Below are positions 18,195 to 27,084 of a DNA stretch of 64,000 bases, piece by piece. Positions within the stretch are counted from its first letter, which is position 1. Each line of letters opens with the position of its first letter. Position numbers and translations under genes: made by a program. Below the pieces are notes generated by a model. The model was given only the letters and a program-made list of their open reading frames with translations, did no database searches and was not told where the DNA came from. Source of the DNA: Bradyrhizobium sp. Rc3b (GTDB lineage Bacteria > Pseudomonadota > Alphaproteobacteria > Rhizobiales > Xanthobacteraceae); NCBI RefSeq assembly GCF_900114915.1, contig NZ_FOUS01000001.1, positions 124,001 to 188,000 of the forward strand, in the 5' to 3' direction.

Positions 18195-18599
18195 ATGGCC
18201 CATTTTTCCCGATCACTTCCCTCTTTGCCTGCTTTCGCCCGTCCGCGCCATCTGGCGCTTCTGGCCGTGCTCGCCACGGCCGCGCTGCCGTCGACGGCCG
18301 ATGCCCGCGTCGGCGGCTATGACGGCGTCTGGAATGTCACCTTCGCCACCACGCGGGGCAATTGCAGCTCCGGCTACAGCGTCCCCTTCACGGTGACCGG
18401 CAGCCGGGTGTCGTCCGCCGGCGGCGGCCGGGTCTCCGGCAAGATCAATCGCGGCGGTGCCGTTGCGGTCCAGGTCTCGGTCGGCGCGTCCCATGCCAGC
18501 GGCGGCGGCCGGCTCGCCGGCGTGAACGGAGCCGGCTCGTGGAGAGGTGTCATTTCCGGTGACCAGTGCAGCGGCACCTGGCAGGCGACACGGACGTAG
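18195..18599 (+). CDS. Small Gly-rich exported protein, function unknown
   Basis: 134 aa from ATG 18195 (GGAGCAGGA about 6-10 nt upstream); an in-frame ATG at 18162 is the alternative. The N-terminus is basic, then comes a hydrophobic helix (HLALLAVLATAALP) and an Ala-x-Ala cleavage region (STADA). The mature part is predicted beta-rich: YDGVWNVTFATTRGNC, then Gly/Ser/Val repeats and a closing WRGVISGDQCSGTWQATR, with two cysteines able to pair. This YDGxWxVxxxTxxGxC pattern recurs in small exported rhizobial proteins. The gene is divergent from rpmI and convergent with infC, on the strand opposite to that translation cluster. Confidence 0.68.
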   Translation: MAHFSRSLPSLPAFARPRHLALLAVLATAALPSTADARVGGYDGVWNVTFATTRGNCSSGYSVPFTVTGSRVSSAGGGRVSGKINRGGAVAVQVSVGASHASGGGRLAGVNGAGSWRGVISGDQCSGTWQATRT

Positions 18600-18646
18600 C
18601 TGTCGCCGGGAAAGCTGCTGCGCACCTCCCTGCCTGCAGGGAGGTG

Positions 18647-18683
18647 AAAACAAAACGGCCCGCCGGAGATCCGGACGGGCCGT
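18647..18683 (-). terminator. Rho-independent terminator after infC
   Basis: Stem ACGGCCCG (18655-18662) with CGGGCCGT (18676-18683); on the minus strand it is followed by TTTTGTTTT. It sits 28 bp past the infC stop and separates infC from rpmI-rplT transcription. Confidence 0.82.
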
Positions 18684-18711
18684 TGAACTCTTGAGTTCCA
18701 AACAACCGGCG

Positions 18712-19251
18712 TCAGCGCGGCGCCAGAACCATGACGACCTGACGGCCCTCGAACCTGGCGTCCTGCTCGACCTTGGCGAGCTCGGCGACGTCGGTCTTGA
18801 TCTTGTCGAGCAACTTGGTGCCGATCTCCTGGTGCGCCATTTCGCGGCCGCGATAGCGCAGCGTGATCTTGACCTTGTCGCCCTCTTCGAAGAACCGCTG
18901 CATCGCGCGCATCTTCACGTCGTAATCGTGGTCGTCGATCATCGGGCGGAGCTTGATCTCCTTGATCTCGACGATCTTCTGCCGCTTGCGGGCTTCGGCG
19001 GCTTTTTTCTGGGCCGAATACTTATACTTCCCGTAGTCCATGATCTTGCAGACGGGAGGGCTGACGTTCGGCGAGATCTCGACCAGATCCATGCCGGCTT
19101 CCTGGGCCATCCGGATGGCCATGACGGTCTCGACCGTGCCTTTGTTGTCACCGGCCTGATCGATCAGCTGGATCTGCGCATTGCGAATATCATCATTGAT
19201 GCGCGGCCCATCTTTGCTGGCGACGGGCGGGGCTTTATTGGGACGGCGAAT
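18712..19251 (-). CDS. infC: Translation initiation factor IF-3, AUU start codon
   Basis: 179 aa. No ATG, GTG or TTG lies near the expected N-terminus, but ATT at 19251 is preceded by GGAGAACCACCC and gives (M)[19 protein letters not shown], the standard alphaproteobacterial IF-3 start and length (E. coli IF-3 is 180 aa and also starts with AUU). N-terminal domain: [13 protein letters not shown]; linker [20 protein letters not shown]-terminal domain: [22 protein letters not shown]-3 rejects non-canonical start codons, so an AUU start gives negative autoregulation in E. coli; the same logic is inferred here. The frame is open to 19317, but that part does not look like IF-3. Confidence 0.93.
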   Translation of the reverse strand: MRRPNKAPPVASKDGPRINDDIRNAQIQLIDQAGDNKGTVETVMAIRMAQEAGMDLVEISPNVSPPVCKIMDYGKYKYSAQKKAAEARKRQKIVEIKEIKLRPMIDDHDYDVKMRAMQRFFEEGDKVKITLRYRGREMAHQEIGTKLLDKIKTDVAELAKVEQDARFEGRQVVMVLAPR

Positions 19252-19497
19252 GGGTGGTTCTCCAAAGTTGTGAAAGAGGCTGCTATTTTGCAGGAAGATG
19301 CGTTTGCCGGCAAGCAATTCGCTCCTGCGCGAAACGAAAAACCCTCAAATGCGAGGTATTTCGGCCACGCCTGGGCACGCTGACCGACATAGACACCTTG
19401 CTTCCGTTCCGCAAGCGTCCCAAAGGGACAATGCCGGTCTCCGGCGCTGCGGAAGACGACCCGACAGTTCAAACCGCGCAGCCAGGTTAAACGTTCC

Positions 19498-20286
19498 ATG
19501 AGCCATGCAATTCCCGATGCCGTACTCGATACCATCGACGTGGGTGAGGGCCCGTCAGCACGCAGGATCGCGGTGCGCAGCCGGCGCGGGCAGGGGCCCG
19601 GGCTGGTCTGGCTCGGCGGATTCAAATCGGACATGCAGGGCAGCAAGGCCCTGGCACTGGACGCCTGGGCCCGAGACCACGGCCGCGCCATGGTCCGGTT
19701 CGACTATTCCGGTCACGGCGAATCCGGCGGCGATTTCGCCGATGGAACCATCGGACGCTGGCTGGAGGAGTGCGTGGCGGTGTTCGAACGGTTCTGCGAC
19801 GGCCCGCAGGTCCTGATCGGCTCCTCCATGGGCGGCTGGATGGCGTTGCTGCTCGCGCGCGAGATCAGGAAGCGATCCAGCAAGGGATCGCTGGCAGGCC
19901 TCGTGCTGATCGCGCCGGCGCCGGACTTCACCGAAGAGCTGATGTGGAAGAATTTTTCGCCAGCGGTGAAGCAGGAGATCGAGACCAAGGGTCTCTGGCT
20001 GCGGCCATCCGAATATGGCGACGGCTCGCCCTATCCGATCACGCGGAACCTGATCGAGGAAGGCCGCAATCATCTCGTGCTCGGCAGCGCCATCGATCTC
20101 GGCTGCCCGGTCCGCATCCTGCAAGGTGCGAAGGATCCTGATGTCCCCTGGCAGCACGCTTTTGCGCTGACGCATCGCCTGCCGGCCGACGACGTCGTGC
20201 TGACCATGATCCAGGACGGCGATCACCGCCTCTCGCGCCCGCAAGACATCGCGCGCATTCTTGCCGCGGTGGCTGAGATCGGGTGA
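19498..20286 (+). CDS. Alpha/beta hydrolase
   Basis: 262 aa. It has the nucleophile elbow LIGSSMGGWMALLLA (G-x-S-x-G, Ser in GSSMGG), the oxyanion strand LVWLGGFKSDMQGSKA, a DPDVPWQHA loop carrying the likely acid, and DGDHRLSRP with the catalytic His. It resembles serine aminopeptidase-S33/carboxylesterase proteins of alphaproteobacteria. The substrate is unknown. The SnoaL-like gene follows 28 bp downstream and may be cotranscribed. Confidence 0.82.
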   Translation: MSHAIPDAVLDTIDVGEGPSARRIAVRSRRGQGPGLVWLGGFKSDMQGSKALALDAWARDHGRAMVRFDYSGHGESGGDFADGTIGRWLEECVAVFERFCDGPQVLIGSSMGGWMALLLAREIRKRSSKGSLAGLVLIAPAPDFTEELMWKNFSPAVKQEIETKGLWLRPSEYGDGSPYPITRNLIEEGRNHLVLGSAIDLGCPVRILQGAKDPDVPWQHAFALTHRLPADDVVLTMIQDGDHRLSRPQDIARILAAVAEIG

Positions 20287-20314
20287 AGTGCCTTCTTCCT
20301 TCAGGAGGCAATCA

Positions 20315-20782
20315 ATGACCACCACCGCCATGCTGCGCGCCTTCTGCGATGCTGTCGAGCAGCGCAACGGCAAAGCGTTCGCCGAGCTGTTCACCGAGGA
20401 CGGCGTCTATCACGACGTGTTCTACGGCGCCTTCGCAGGCCGCGAGAAGATCGCCGAGCTGATCGACGACTGGTTCTATCGCACGGCGACCGATTTCCGC
20501 TGGGACATGCACGATCCCGTCACCGACGGCACCACGCTCTATGCGCGCTACACCTTCAGCTATCGCTCGATCTTGCCGGAAGCTGGCGGTGCGCGGGCGA
20601 TGTTCGAGGGCGTTGCGATCATGACGCTGAACGGCGGCAAGATCGTGAGCTATCACGAGGTCGCCAATACCGCGCCGGCATTCATCGACCTGAAGTTCGC
20701 ACCCGAGCGGATTGCCAAGATCGTCGCCAAGCAGGGCGCGGCGCTGAAGGCGCGGCCGGAGATGCAGCGGCATCTCGCCTAG
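20315..20782 (+). CDS. SnoaL/NTF2-like domain protein
   Basis: 155 aa from ATG 20315, with AGGAGG 8 nt upstream. The pattern MLRAFCDAVEQRNGKAFAEL, then FTEDGVYHDVFYGAFAGREKI and a C-terminal VAIMTLNGGKIVSYHEVANT, is a cone-shaped NTF2-like fold. Members are small enzymes (ketosteroid isomerase-like) or ligand binders; the activity here is unknown. It lies downstream of the alpha/beta hydrolase gene. Confidence 0.78.
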   Translation: MTTTAMLRAFCDAVEQRNGKAFAELFTEDGVYHDVFYGAFAGREKIAELIDDWFYRTATDFRWDMHDPVTDGTTLYARYTFSYRSILPEAGGARAMFEGVAIMTLNGGKIVSYHEVANTAPAFIDLKFAPERIAKIVAKQGAALKARPEMQRHLA

Positions 20783-20784
20783 TC

Positions 20785-20875
20785 GTCATTCCGGGGCGCG
20801 CGGAGCGCGAACCCGGAATCTCGAGCTTGCTGCGCGAGATTCCGGGTTCAGCCCTGCGGGCTGCCCCGGAATGAC
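20785..20875. repeat. GTCATTCCGGGGC..GCCCCGGAATGAC palindromic repeat
   Basis: The outer arms GTCATTCCGGGGC and GCCCCGGAATGAC are exact reverse complements, with inner arms GAACCCGGAATCTCG and CGAGATTCCGGGTTC. It lies between convergent genes and could terminate both. Confidence 0.88.
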
Positions 20876-20884
20876 GGCAAGCTC

Positions 20885-21682
20885 CTATCGCTTCGAAGGA
20901 TTGGCCATCGGCTTGCGCTGCGCTAGCGCGGCCACCGTCGCGGTGCCGATCGGACCCTGTTCGTCATAAAGCCAGCATTCGCCGATCGCGACGCCGTCGG
21001 TGGCGTGATGGTTCACCACCTCGAAGCCGATCCAGTTCGTCACCGGCAGGCGGTGCAGATAGATCGTCACGTCGCTGTTGATGTAGCCGAGCCCGTTGTC
21101 GCCGGCGTTGGCAAAGGGGCTGGCGAAATCGGCGCCGGTGGCAACGTGGACGAACGGCGTCATCGGCACGCCAGCGACGAGCTCGCGCACCTCGCTCATC
21201 CAGAGTTTTCGCGGACCGAGCGAGCCCATATGACCGACAATGGGGCGCGTCGTCCATTTGCCGTTCATGCCGAGCCTGGGATCGGTGGGTTTTGGAATGT
21301 CGGCCGGCTTCGGCACGTCCCAGTTCGGCGGCGACCAGACATTGCCATCAGGATTTTGCGTCTTGCGCAGCAGCTGGCACGAGGCCCGCGCCATGCTGAC
21401 GCCGCCGGAGACGAATTCCGCTTCGACCACGCGGATGCGCAGGCCGTCACGCACGAGGCGCGTCGTTACCTCGATCGGCTTGTCGATGGTCGGCAGCCGA
21501 AACATGTCGACGGTGAGCCGCGCCGGCACCAATTCGGGACCCGAATGGCGCTCCTCGATGGCGAAGCCGAGCAGCCCGACGACGACGCGCCCGTGCAGCG
21601 ATTTCGGATCCCACGGACCGTTGGCGGCTTCCGTCGGATGGAATGTATCGCTGTTGCGGGTGAAGAAAGGCAAGTTTGTCAT
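20885..21682 (-). CDS. TesB-like double-hotdog acyl-CoA thioesterase family protein
   Basis: 265 aa. N-terminal hotdog: WDPKSLHGRVVVGLLGFAIE, then PARLTVDMFRLPTIDKPIEV and VVEAEFVSGGVSMARASCQLL. C-terminal hotdog: INSDVTIYLHRLPVTNWIGF and GECWLYDEQGPIGTATVAAL. This is the thioesterase-like superfamily; hydrolysis of acyl-CoA is inferred from the fold. No fatty-acid genes are adjacent. Palindromic repeats lie on both sides of the gene. Confidence 0.75.
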   Translation of the reverse strand: MTNLPFFTRNSDTFHPTEAANGPWDPKSLHGRVVVGLLGFAIEERHSGPELVPARLTVDMFRLPTIDKPIEVTTRLVRDGLRIRVVEAEFVSGGVSMARASCQLLRKTQNPDGNVWSPPNWDVPKPADIPKPTDPRLGMNGKWTTRPIVGHMGSLGPRKLWMSEVRELVAGVPMTPFVHVATGADFASPFANAGDNGLGYINSDVTIYLHRLPVTNWIGFEVVNHHATDGVAIGECWLYDEQGPIGTATVAALAQRKPMANPSKR

Positions 21683-21772
21683 GCGCGCGAGATTGAAGAA
21701 ACGCGCGGGGAAATCAAGGGTGGTGGTGCCGTCGTGAGAGTCAGGCCGCGCAAGCTATCGCCACAACAACAG

Positions 21773-21876
21773 GTGTCATCGCCCGCGAAGGCGGGCGATC
21801 CAGTACTCCGAGACCGCGGTGATTGAGTCGAGAAGCCGCGGCGTACTGGATTCCCCGCCTTCGCGGGGAATGACAC
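21773..21876. repeat. GTGTCAT..ATGACAC palindromic repeat (CGCGAAGGCGGG type)
   Basis: Outer arms GTGTCATCGCCCGCGAAGG and CTTCGCGGGGAATGACAC, with inner GATCCAGTAC and GTACTGGATTC. It is a typical Bradyrhizobium intergenic element between the thioesterase start and the queG stop. Confidence 0.87.
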
Positions 21877-21882
21877 CGAGGA

Positions 21883-23058
21883 TTAGGCGACGGTCTGCCA
21901 CTCCTCGCGCACGCTGTCGTCGCGTTCGTGATCTAATGCAGCGACCTTCATTGCCTCAAACTCTTCCCGTCCTAGCAACTGCCCCAGCGCCCACACCGCA
22001 GCGCCACGCACCAGCGGGCTCGCATCCTCCAGCAACCGTCGCGCTTCCTCGGCCAGCGCCGCCTCGCCCGAGTTACCAATCGCAATCAGCACATTCCGCA
22101 AGAACCTATCGCGACCAATCCGCTTCACCGGCGACTTCGTGAACAGCGCGCGGAACGCGGCGTCGTCGAGGCGTGCCAGCTCGGCGAGTCCAGGCGCGCG
22201 CAATTCGCTGCGCGCGGCGAGCTTGGCTTCGCGCCCCTCCCGCGCGAACTTGTTCCAGGGACACGCAGCGAGGCAATCGTCGCAACCATAGATGCGGTTG
22301 CCGACGGCTTTGCGAAACTCGTGCGGGATCGGTCCCTTGTTCTCGATGGTGAGATAGGAAATGCAGCGCCGCGCATCGAGCTTGTACGGCGCGGGAAACG
22401 CCGCCGTCGGGCAGATGTCGAGACAGGCCTGGCACGAGCCGCAATGATCGATCTCGGCGGCGTCGCGCGGCAGCTCCAGCGTGGTGTAGATCGCGCCGAG
22501 GAACAGCCACGAGCCGAATTCGCGCGAGACGAGGTTGGTGTGCTTGCCCTGCCAGCCGAGACCCGCGGTCTGCGCCAGCGGCTTCTCCATCACCGCGGCG
22601 GTGTCGACGAACACCTTCACGTCTGACGGCGCGGTCGCGACCAGCCAGCGCGCCAGCGCCTTCAGCCGCTTCTTGATGAGATCGTGATAGTCGTCGCCCT
22701 GCGCATAAACCGAGATCGCCGCGCGCGCGCGCTGCTCGAGAATCGCGAGCGGATCCTGGTCCGGGCCGTAATTGACCCCGAGCATGATCACCGAGCGCAC
22801 GTCAGCCCACAGCCCGCGCGGATCGACACGACGCTCCGGCTGCGCTGCGAGCCAGTCCATGTCGCCATGACCGCCGGAGGCAATGAATTCCAGAAAGTAT
22901 TTGCCGGCGCTCTCGATCGTGCCTGGCATCGTGATGCCGATGCAGTCGAAGCCGAGCGCGCGCGCCTCGCGCGTGAGCGCCGCCTTCAGTTCAGTCGGAT
23001 CGGAGTTCAGAAATCCAGGTCCACGTAGGTCCGCGACGCCGGCACGCCGGCCAGCCAT
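21883..23058 (-). CDS. queG: Epoxyqueuosine reductase (tRNA queuosine synthesis)
   Basis: 391 aa if started at ATG 23058; a shorter form starting at CTG 23010 (375 aa) would overlap the gst TGA as CTGA and fits the conserved N-terminus ([20 protein letters not shown]) better. The start is therefore unsure. It has a cobalamin-dependent reductase domain, then two [4Fe-4S] motifs, [16 protein letters not shown] and [13 protein letters not shown], and a C-terminal HEAT-like region ([18 protein letters not shown]). It performs the last step of queuosine formation in the tRNA wobble position. It follows gst on the same strand. Confidence 0.93.
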   Translation of the reverse strand: MAGRRAGVADLRGPGFLNSDPTELKAALTREARALGFDCIGITMPGTIESAGKYFLEFIASGGHGDMDWLAAQPERRVDPRGLWADVRSVIMLGVNYGPDQDPLAILEQRARAAISVYAQGDDYHDLIKKRLKALARWLVATAPSDVKVFVDTAAVMEKPLAQTAGLGWQGKHTNLVSREFGSWLFLGAIYTTLELPRDAAEIDHCGSCQACLDICPTAAFPAPYKLDARRCISYLTIENKGPIPHEFRKAVGNRIYGCDDCLAACPWNKFAREGREAKLAARSELRAPGLAELARLDDAAFRALFTKSPVKRIGRDRFLRNVLIAIGNSGEAALAEEARRLLEDASPLVRGAAVWALGQLLGREEFEAMKVAALDHERDDSVREEWQTVA

Positions 23059-23699
23059 TCGCTCAGCAGCGGACGGAACGACGGGCGGGATTTCACCCGC
23101 GCGTACCACGCCTTTGCTGCGTCGTCCTCGCTCCATGGCACGTCGCCCAGATAGTCGATCGCCGAGAGATGCGCCGCGGCGGCGAGATCCGCGTAAGTGA
23201 GCCGGTCGCCGGCGAGGAAATTACGGGTCTGCGCCAGCCAGCCGATATAGGCCAGATGATAGCGCACATTGGCCTTGGCGGCGCGCATTACGTCGGCCGA
23301 GGGCGGCCCGCCGCCGTTCTCCTCGCTCATGAAGCGCTTGTAGATGCGCTCGGTGACGAGAGGATGCGAGACCTCCTCGAAAAATTTTTCGTTGAACCAG
23401 GCCATCAGCCGGCGAACCTCGACGCGCTCGCCGATGGATTCCGGCATCAGGCGCTTGGGTCCCATCTCGGCGCCATAGGTCTCGTCGACATATTCGGCGA
23501 TGATCGCAGCGCCCGGGATCGGCGGCTGCTCGTCGTCCACCATCACAGGCGTCGTGCCTGCCGCATTGAGCAACAGAAACGCCTCGCGCCGCTCCCAGCT
23601 GCGCTCCTCGACCAGCTTGAGGTCGAGCCCGTATTCGCCCGCGATCAGGCGGATGAAACGCGAATGCGGACAGAACGGATGATGAAACAGCGTAAACAT
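23007..23699 (-). CDS. Glutathione S-transferase family protein
   Basis: 230 aa. The N-terminal thioredoxin-like domain starts [18 protein letters not shown], with a CPHS motif in place of the CPxC of glutaredoxins, and the [22 protein letters not shown] segment that contacts glutathione (cis-Pro and the E/S-like pair). The C-terminal helical domain has the [22 protein letters not shown]-capping region. Soluble cytoplasmic enzyme; substrate unknown. Its 3' end overlaps the queG 5' region. Confidence 0.87.
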   Translation of the reverse strand: MFTLFHHPFCPHSRFIRLIAGEYGLDLKLVEERSWERREAFLLLNAAGTTPVMVDDEQPPIPGAAIIAEYVDETYGAEMGPKRLMPESIGERVEVRRLMAWFNEKFFEEVSHPLVTERIYKRFMSEENGGGPPSADVMRAAKANVRYHLAYIGWLAQTRNFLAGDRLTYADLAAAAHLSAIDYLGDVPWSEDDAAKAWYARVKSRPSFRPLLSEWLAGVPASRTYVDLDF

Positions 23700-23868
23700 G
23701 AAGCCTTTGACTATTTGATGGTGCTTAAGATTCCATCAATGTTTGTGCGGCGCCACACTAGTCCTTCAAAACCGCGAGGCAAGGGCGTGATTTCGCATTT
23801 TGCGATTGCGGCATGGGGACGAATAGGCGAGAAGGGCCCCGCTTTTCCAGCCGAAATGGACCGTAAAT

Positions 23869-24675
23869 ATGTCAGACGCAATACGGGCAGTGATCCTCGG
23901 CATCATCGAGGGTGTGACCGAGTTCCTTCCCGTATCCTCGACCGGCCATTTGCTGCTCGCGGAACGCTTCTTCCATCTCGGCGAAGGCGCCTTCTGGGAT
24001 TCGTTTACGGTTTTGATCCAGCTGGGTGCGATCCTCGCGATCGTCGGGCTGTACTTCAAGAAGCTCTGGGATGTCGTGATCGGCTTCTTCACGGGCGACA
24101 CCTATTCGCGCCGCTTCGTGCTCGGCGTGCTGGTCGCGTTCCTGCCCGCTGTGATCGTCGGCCTCGTCGCCGGCAAATACATCAAGAGCGTGCTGTTCAA
24201 TCCCTGGGTCGTGTGCTTCACGCTGATCGTCGGCGGCGCCATCCTGCTCTGGGTCGACAAGCTCGATCTCAAGCCGCGCGAGCATGACGCCACGAGGTTT
24301 CCGCTGCTGATGTATCTCTATATCGGCATCGCGCAGTGCGTGGCGATGATCCCGGGCGTGTCGCGTTCCGGCGCCAGCATCGTAGCCGCGATGTTCCTCG
24401 GCGCCGACAAGCGCGCGGCGGCGGAGTTCTCATTCTTCCTCGCCATCCCCACCATGATCGGTGCGTTCGCCTACGACTTCTACAAGAGCCGCTCCGAGAT
24501 GACGATGGACCATATGGGCATCGTCGCGATCGGCTTCGTGGTGTCGTTCATCACCGCGATCATCGTGGTCAAGTCGTTCCTGGAATATGTCACCCGCCAC
24601 GGCTTCGTGGTGTTCGCCTGGTGGCGCGTCATCGTCGGCACGCTCGGCCTGATCGCGCTGGCGCTGGGGCGGTAG
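23869..24675 (+). CDS. uppP: Undecaprenyl-diphosphatase (bacitracin resistance protein)
   Basis: 268 aa, eight membrane segments. Signature motifs: EGVTEFLPVSSTGHLLL near the N-terminus and PGVSRSGASI in the middle, with the catalytic Glu, Ser and Arg. It recycles undecaprenyl-PP to undecaprenyl-P, the carrier for peptidoglycan, O-antigen and, potentially, the arabinose donor made by the next two genes. A palindromic repeat separates it from the DprE1-like gene. Confidence 0.96.
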   Translation: MSDAIRAVILGIIEGVTEFLPVSSTGHLLLAERFFHLGEGAFWDSFTVLIQLGAILAIVGLYFKKLWDVVIGFFTGDTYSRRFVLGVLVAFLPAVIVGLVAGKYIKSVLFNPWVVCFTLIVGGAILLWVDKLDLKPREHDATRFPLLMYLYIGIAQCVAMIPGVSRSGASIVAAMFLGADKRAAAEFSFFLAIPTMIGAFAYDFYKSRSEMTMDHMGIVAIGFVVSFITAIIVVKSFLEYVTRHGFVVFAWWRVIVGTLGLIALALGR

Positions 24676-24685
24676 GTGTAGGCCT

Positions 24686-24771
24686 GTAGCCCGGATGAAG
24701 CGCAGCGTAATCCGGGGCCAGCGTTCCTTGTGGCAGGATCCCCGGATTGCGCTGCGCTCCATCCGGGCTAC
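24686..24771. repeat. GTAGCCCGGATG..CATCCGGGCTAC repeat, second copy
   Basis: It has the same 12-bp terminal arms as 5837-5924, with inner arms AATCCGGGG and CCCCGGATT. It lies 10 bp after uppP and ahead of the DprE1-like gene. Confidence 0.87.
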
Positions 24772-24861
24772 GACTCCACCAGGCCTTCAACGCAAAATAA
24801 GCTTTTGATCGGTAGTCAGTTCCAACGCCGGGCGGCGCGCGCCCGGCACAGGAGCTGAGCC

Positions 24862-26187
24862 ATGACCCTCGTCAGCGGCTGGGGCCGTTTCCCGGTCGTC
24901 GATAGCGACGTGCTGCGCCCGCGCTCGTTCGCGGCGGTCGGCGAGGCTGTCTCGGCCGGCACCGTCGCGCGCGGCAATGGCCGCGCCTATGGCGATGCCG
25001 CGATCGGCGCCGTCAGGACCGTCACGATGACCGGCTTCGACCGGGTCAGGTCGTTCGATCCGGCAACCGGGCGCATCCGCCTGGAAGCCGGGGTTCTCCT
25101 GTCGGACCTGATCGACACCTTTGGCCCGCGCGGCTTCCTGCCCTTCGTCGTGCCCGGCACCCGCTTCGTCTCGATCGGCGGCGCCATTGCCGCCGACGTC
25201 CACGGCAAGAACCATCATTGCGAGGGCGGCTTCGGCCGCTATGTCGACAGCCTCCTGCTGCGCACCGGGCAGGGCGAGGTCATCGAGGCCTCGCGCGAAC
25301 AGAACTCCGACGCCTTCTTCGCGAGCGTCGGCGGCATGGGCCTGACCGGCATCATCCTCGAAGCGACGATGCGGCTGCGCCGGGTCGAGACCGGGTGGAT
25401 CCGCGAGCGGGTGATCTCCGCGTCCGATCTCGATGCCGCGATGCGCGCGCTCGAGGCGGGGGATGCCGCGACCTATTCGGTGGCCTGGATCGATTGCGCG
25501 GCACGCGGGCGCGATCTCGGCCGTTCGCTGATCTATCTCGGCGAGCACGCGGGCAGGGGCGAACTGGCGGAAGGCGTCGATGCATTTCCGGTCGGCAAGG
25601 AGTCTCGCCTCAGCGTGCCGGTCGACCTGCCGTCGATGGCGCTGAACCGCACCAGCGTCCGCGCCTTCAACGAGCTTTACTATCGCATGGGCGCGCGGCG
25701 CGCCGGCGGCAGCCACGTGGTCTCGCTCTATCCGTATTTCTTTCCGCTCGACAGCGTCGGTGAGTGGAATCGCATCTATGGCAAGCGCGGCTTCCTGCAG
25801 CATCAATGCGTGATCCCGCAAGCCGGCGCGCGCGCCGTGCTCGGCGATATCCTCGATCGCGTCGCACGGCGCGGCGATGCCTCCTTCCTCGCCGTGCTCA
25901 AGAAGCTCGGACAGGGCGACGGCATCCTGTCGTTCCCGCTGCCCGGCTACACGCTCGCGCTGGATTTCCCGGTGAAGGGCGACATCCTGAATTTCCTCGA
26001 CGAGATCGATCGGCTCGTCGTCGCCGCCGGCGGCCGGCTGTATCTGGCGAAAGACGCACGCCAGTCGCGTGCGACCTTCGCGGCGGGCTATCCTGCCGTG
26101 CCGCGTTTCAACGCGATCCGCAAATCGCTCGATCCCGCCGGCAACATCCGCTCGAAACTTTCACAGCGTCTGTTTGATGAGGTCTAG
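24862..26187 (+). CDS. FAD-binding oxidoreductase similar to DprE1 (decaprenylphosphoryl-ribose 2'-oxidase)
   Basis: 441 aa. Alignment from memory with mycobacterial DprE1 is strong: GTRFVSIGGAIAADVHGKNH (the HGKNHH FAD loop), ASVGGMGLTGIILEATM, FPLDSVGEWNRIYGKRGFLQ, GILSFPLPGYTLALDFPVKG and RLYLAKDARQ with the catalytic Lys. The position of the benzothiazinone-reactive cysteine (C387 in M. tuberculosis) is Ala here. It would oxidise the 2'-hydroxyl of polyprenyl-phospho-ribose to the keto sugar, which the next gene (3 bp away) would reduce. It lies downstream of uppP. Involvement in cell-surface or Nod-factor-like arabinose is inference. Confidence 0.85.
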   Translation: MTLVSGWGRFPVVDSDVLRPRSFAAVGEAVSAGTVARGNGRAYGDAAIGAVRTVTMTGFDRVRSFDPATGRIRLEAGVLLSDLIDTFGPRGFLPFVVPGTRFVSIGGAIAADVHGKNHHCEGGFGRYVDSLLLRTGQGEVIEASREQNSDAFFASVGGMGLTGIILEATMRLRRVETGWIRERVISASDLDAAMRALEAGDAATYSVAWIDCAARGRDLGRSLIYLGEHAGRGELAEGVDAFPVGKESRLSVPVDLPSMALNRTSVRAFNELYYRMGARRAGGSHVVSLYPYFFPLDSVGEWNRIYGKRGFLQHQCVIPQAGARAVLGDILDRVARRGDASFLAVLKKLGQGDGILSFPLPGYTLALDFPVKGDILNFLDEIDRLVVAAGGRLYLAKDARQSRATFAAGYPAVPRFNAIRKSLDPAGNIRSKLSQRLFDEV

Positions 26188-26190
26188 GCC

Positions 26191-26931
26191 GTGACGTCAC
26201 GCAAATCTGTATTGGTGCTCGGCGGCTCCTCCGACATCGGCCGCGCCGCCGCGCGTGCCTTTGCCAAAGCCGGCTACGATGCCGGCCTCGCAGGCCGCGA
26301 CGTCGCCGCGCTGGAGCCTGACGCGGCCGATCTGCGCGCGCGTTACAATGTCGACGTCGGTCTCTACAAGTTCGACGTGCTCGACACCGCCACGTTCGAA
26401 AGCTTTGTGAACGGCCTGCCGGCATTGCCCGACGTCGTCATCTCGATCGTCGGCCTGCTCGGTATGCAGCAAAATGCCGAGAGCGATCTCGCCCACGCCA
26501 CCGCGATCATGCGCTCGAACTACGAGGGCCCGTCGCTGATCCTCGGCCTGTTCGCCGAAAAATTCTTGGGCCGCGGCAGCGGCACGCTTGTCGGCGTGTC
26601 CTCCGTCGCCGGCGACCGCGGCCGTGCCTCGAACTATGTCTATGGCTCGGCCAAGGCTGGCTTCTCCGCCTTCCTGTCGGGCCTGCGCGCCCGCGCCAGC
26701 CGTGGCGGCGTGCATGTCGTCACGGTCAAGCCTGGCTTCGTCCGCACCAAGATGACTGATGGCATGAAGCTGATCGGCCCGCTCACCGTCGAAGCGCCGG
26801 TCGTCGGCGATGCCATTCTCCGGGCGGTCGAGAACAAGACCGACGTCGTCTATGTCAGCGGCAAATGGCGCCTCGTGATGCTGATCATTAAGACGCTGCC
26901 GGAAGCGGTATTCAAGAAGCTGAAGTTCTAA
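26191..26931 (+). CDS. Short-chain dehydrogenase similar to DprE2 (keto-ribose reductase)
   Basis: 246 aa, GTG start 3 bp after the DprE1-like stop. NAD(P) motif VLVLGGSSDIGRAAA; catalytic Ser in VGVSSVAGDRG; Tyr-x3-Lys in YVYGSAKAG. The C-terminal WRLVMLIIKTLPEAVFKKL membrane-associated tail matches DprE2, which ends RYVMMVLRHIPRSIFRKL in M. tuberculosis (from memory). It would reduce the 2'-keto intermediate to polyprenyl-phospho-arabinose. The tight spacing indicates one operon with the oxidase. Confidence 0.83.
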   Translation: MTSRKSVLVLGGSSDIGRAAARAFAKAGYDAGLAGRDVAALEPDAADLRARYNVDVGLYKFDVLDTATFESFVNGLPALPDVVISIVGLLGMQQNAESDLAHATAIMRSNYEGPSLILGLFAEKFLGRGSGTLVGVSSVAGDRGRASNYVYGSAKAGFSAFLSGLRARASRGGVHVVTVKPGFVRTKMTDGMKLIGPLTVEAPVVGDAILRAVENKTDVVYVSGKWRLVMLIIKTLPEAVFKKLKF

Positions 26932-26955
26932 GTCGCCGGCCGCGCCGGTGGTGCA

Positions 26956-27073
26956 CTCCCTCTCCCGCTTGCGGGGCTGGGGAGGGGGTAGCTCCGCGGG
27001 CGAGAACCCCCAAGAGGAGAAAGCCCTCACCCGGATTGCTTCGCAATCCGACCTCTCCCGCAAGCGGGAGAGG
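26956..27073. repeat. CTCCCTCTCCCGC..GCGGGAGAGG repeat pair
   Basis: CTCCCTCTCCCGCTTGCGG at the left and CCTCTCCCGCAAGCGGGAGA at the right end flank about 80 bp that include GGATTGCTTCGCAATCC (a 7-bp hairpin). It is of the same family as 46589-46696 and lies between convergent genes. Confidence 0.83.
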
Positions 27074-27084
27074 TGACACCACCC

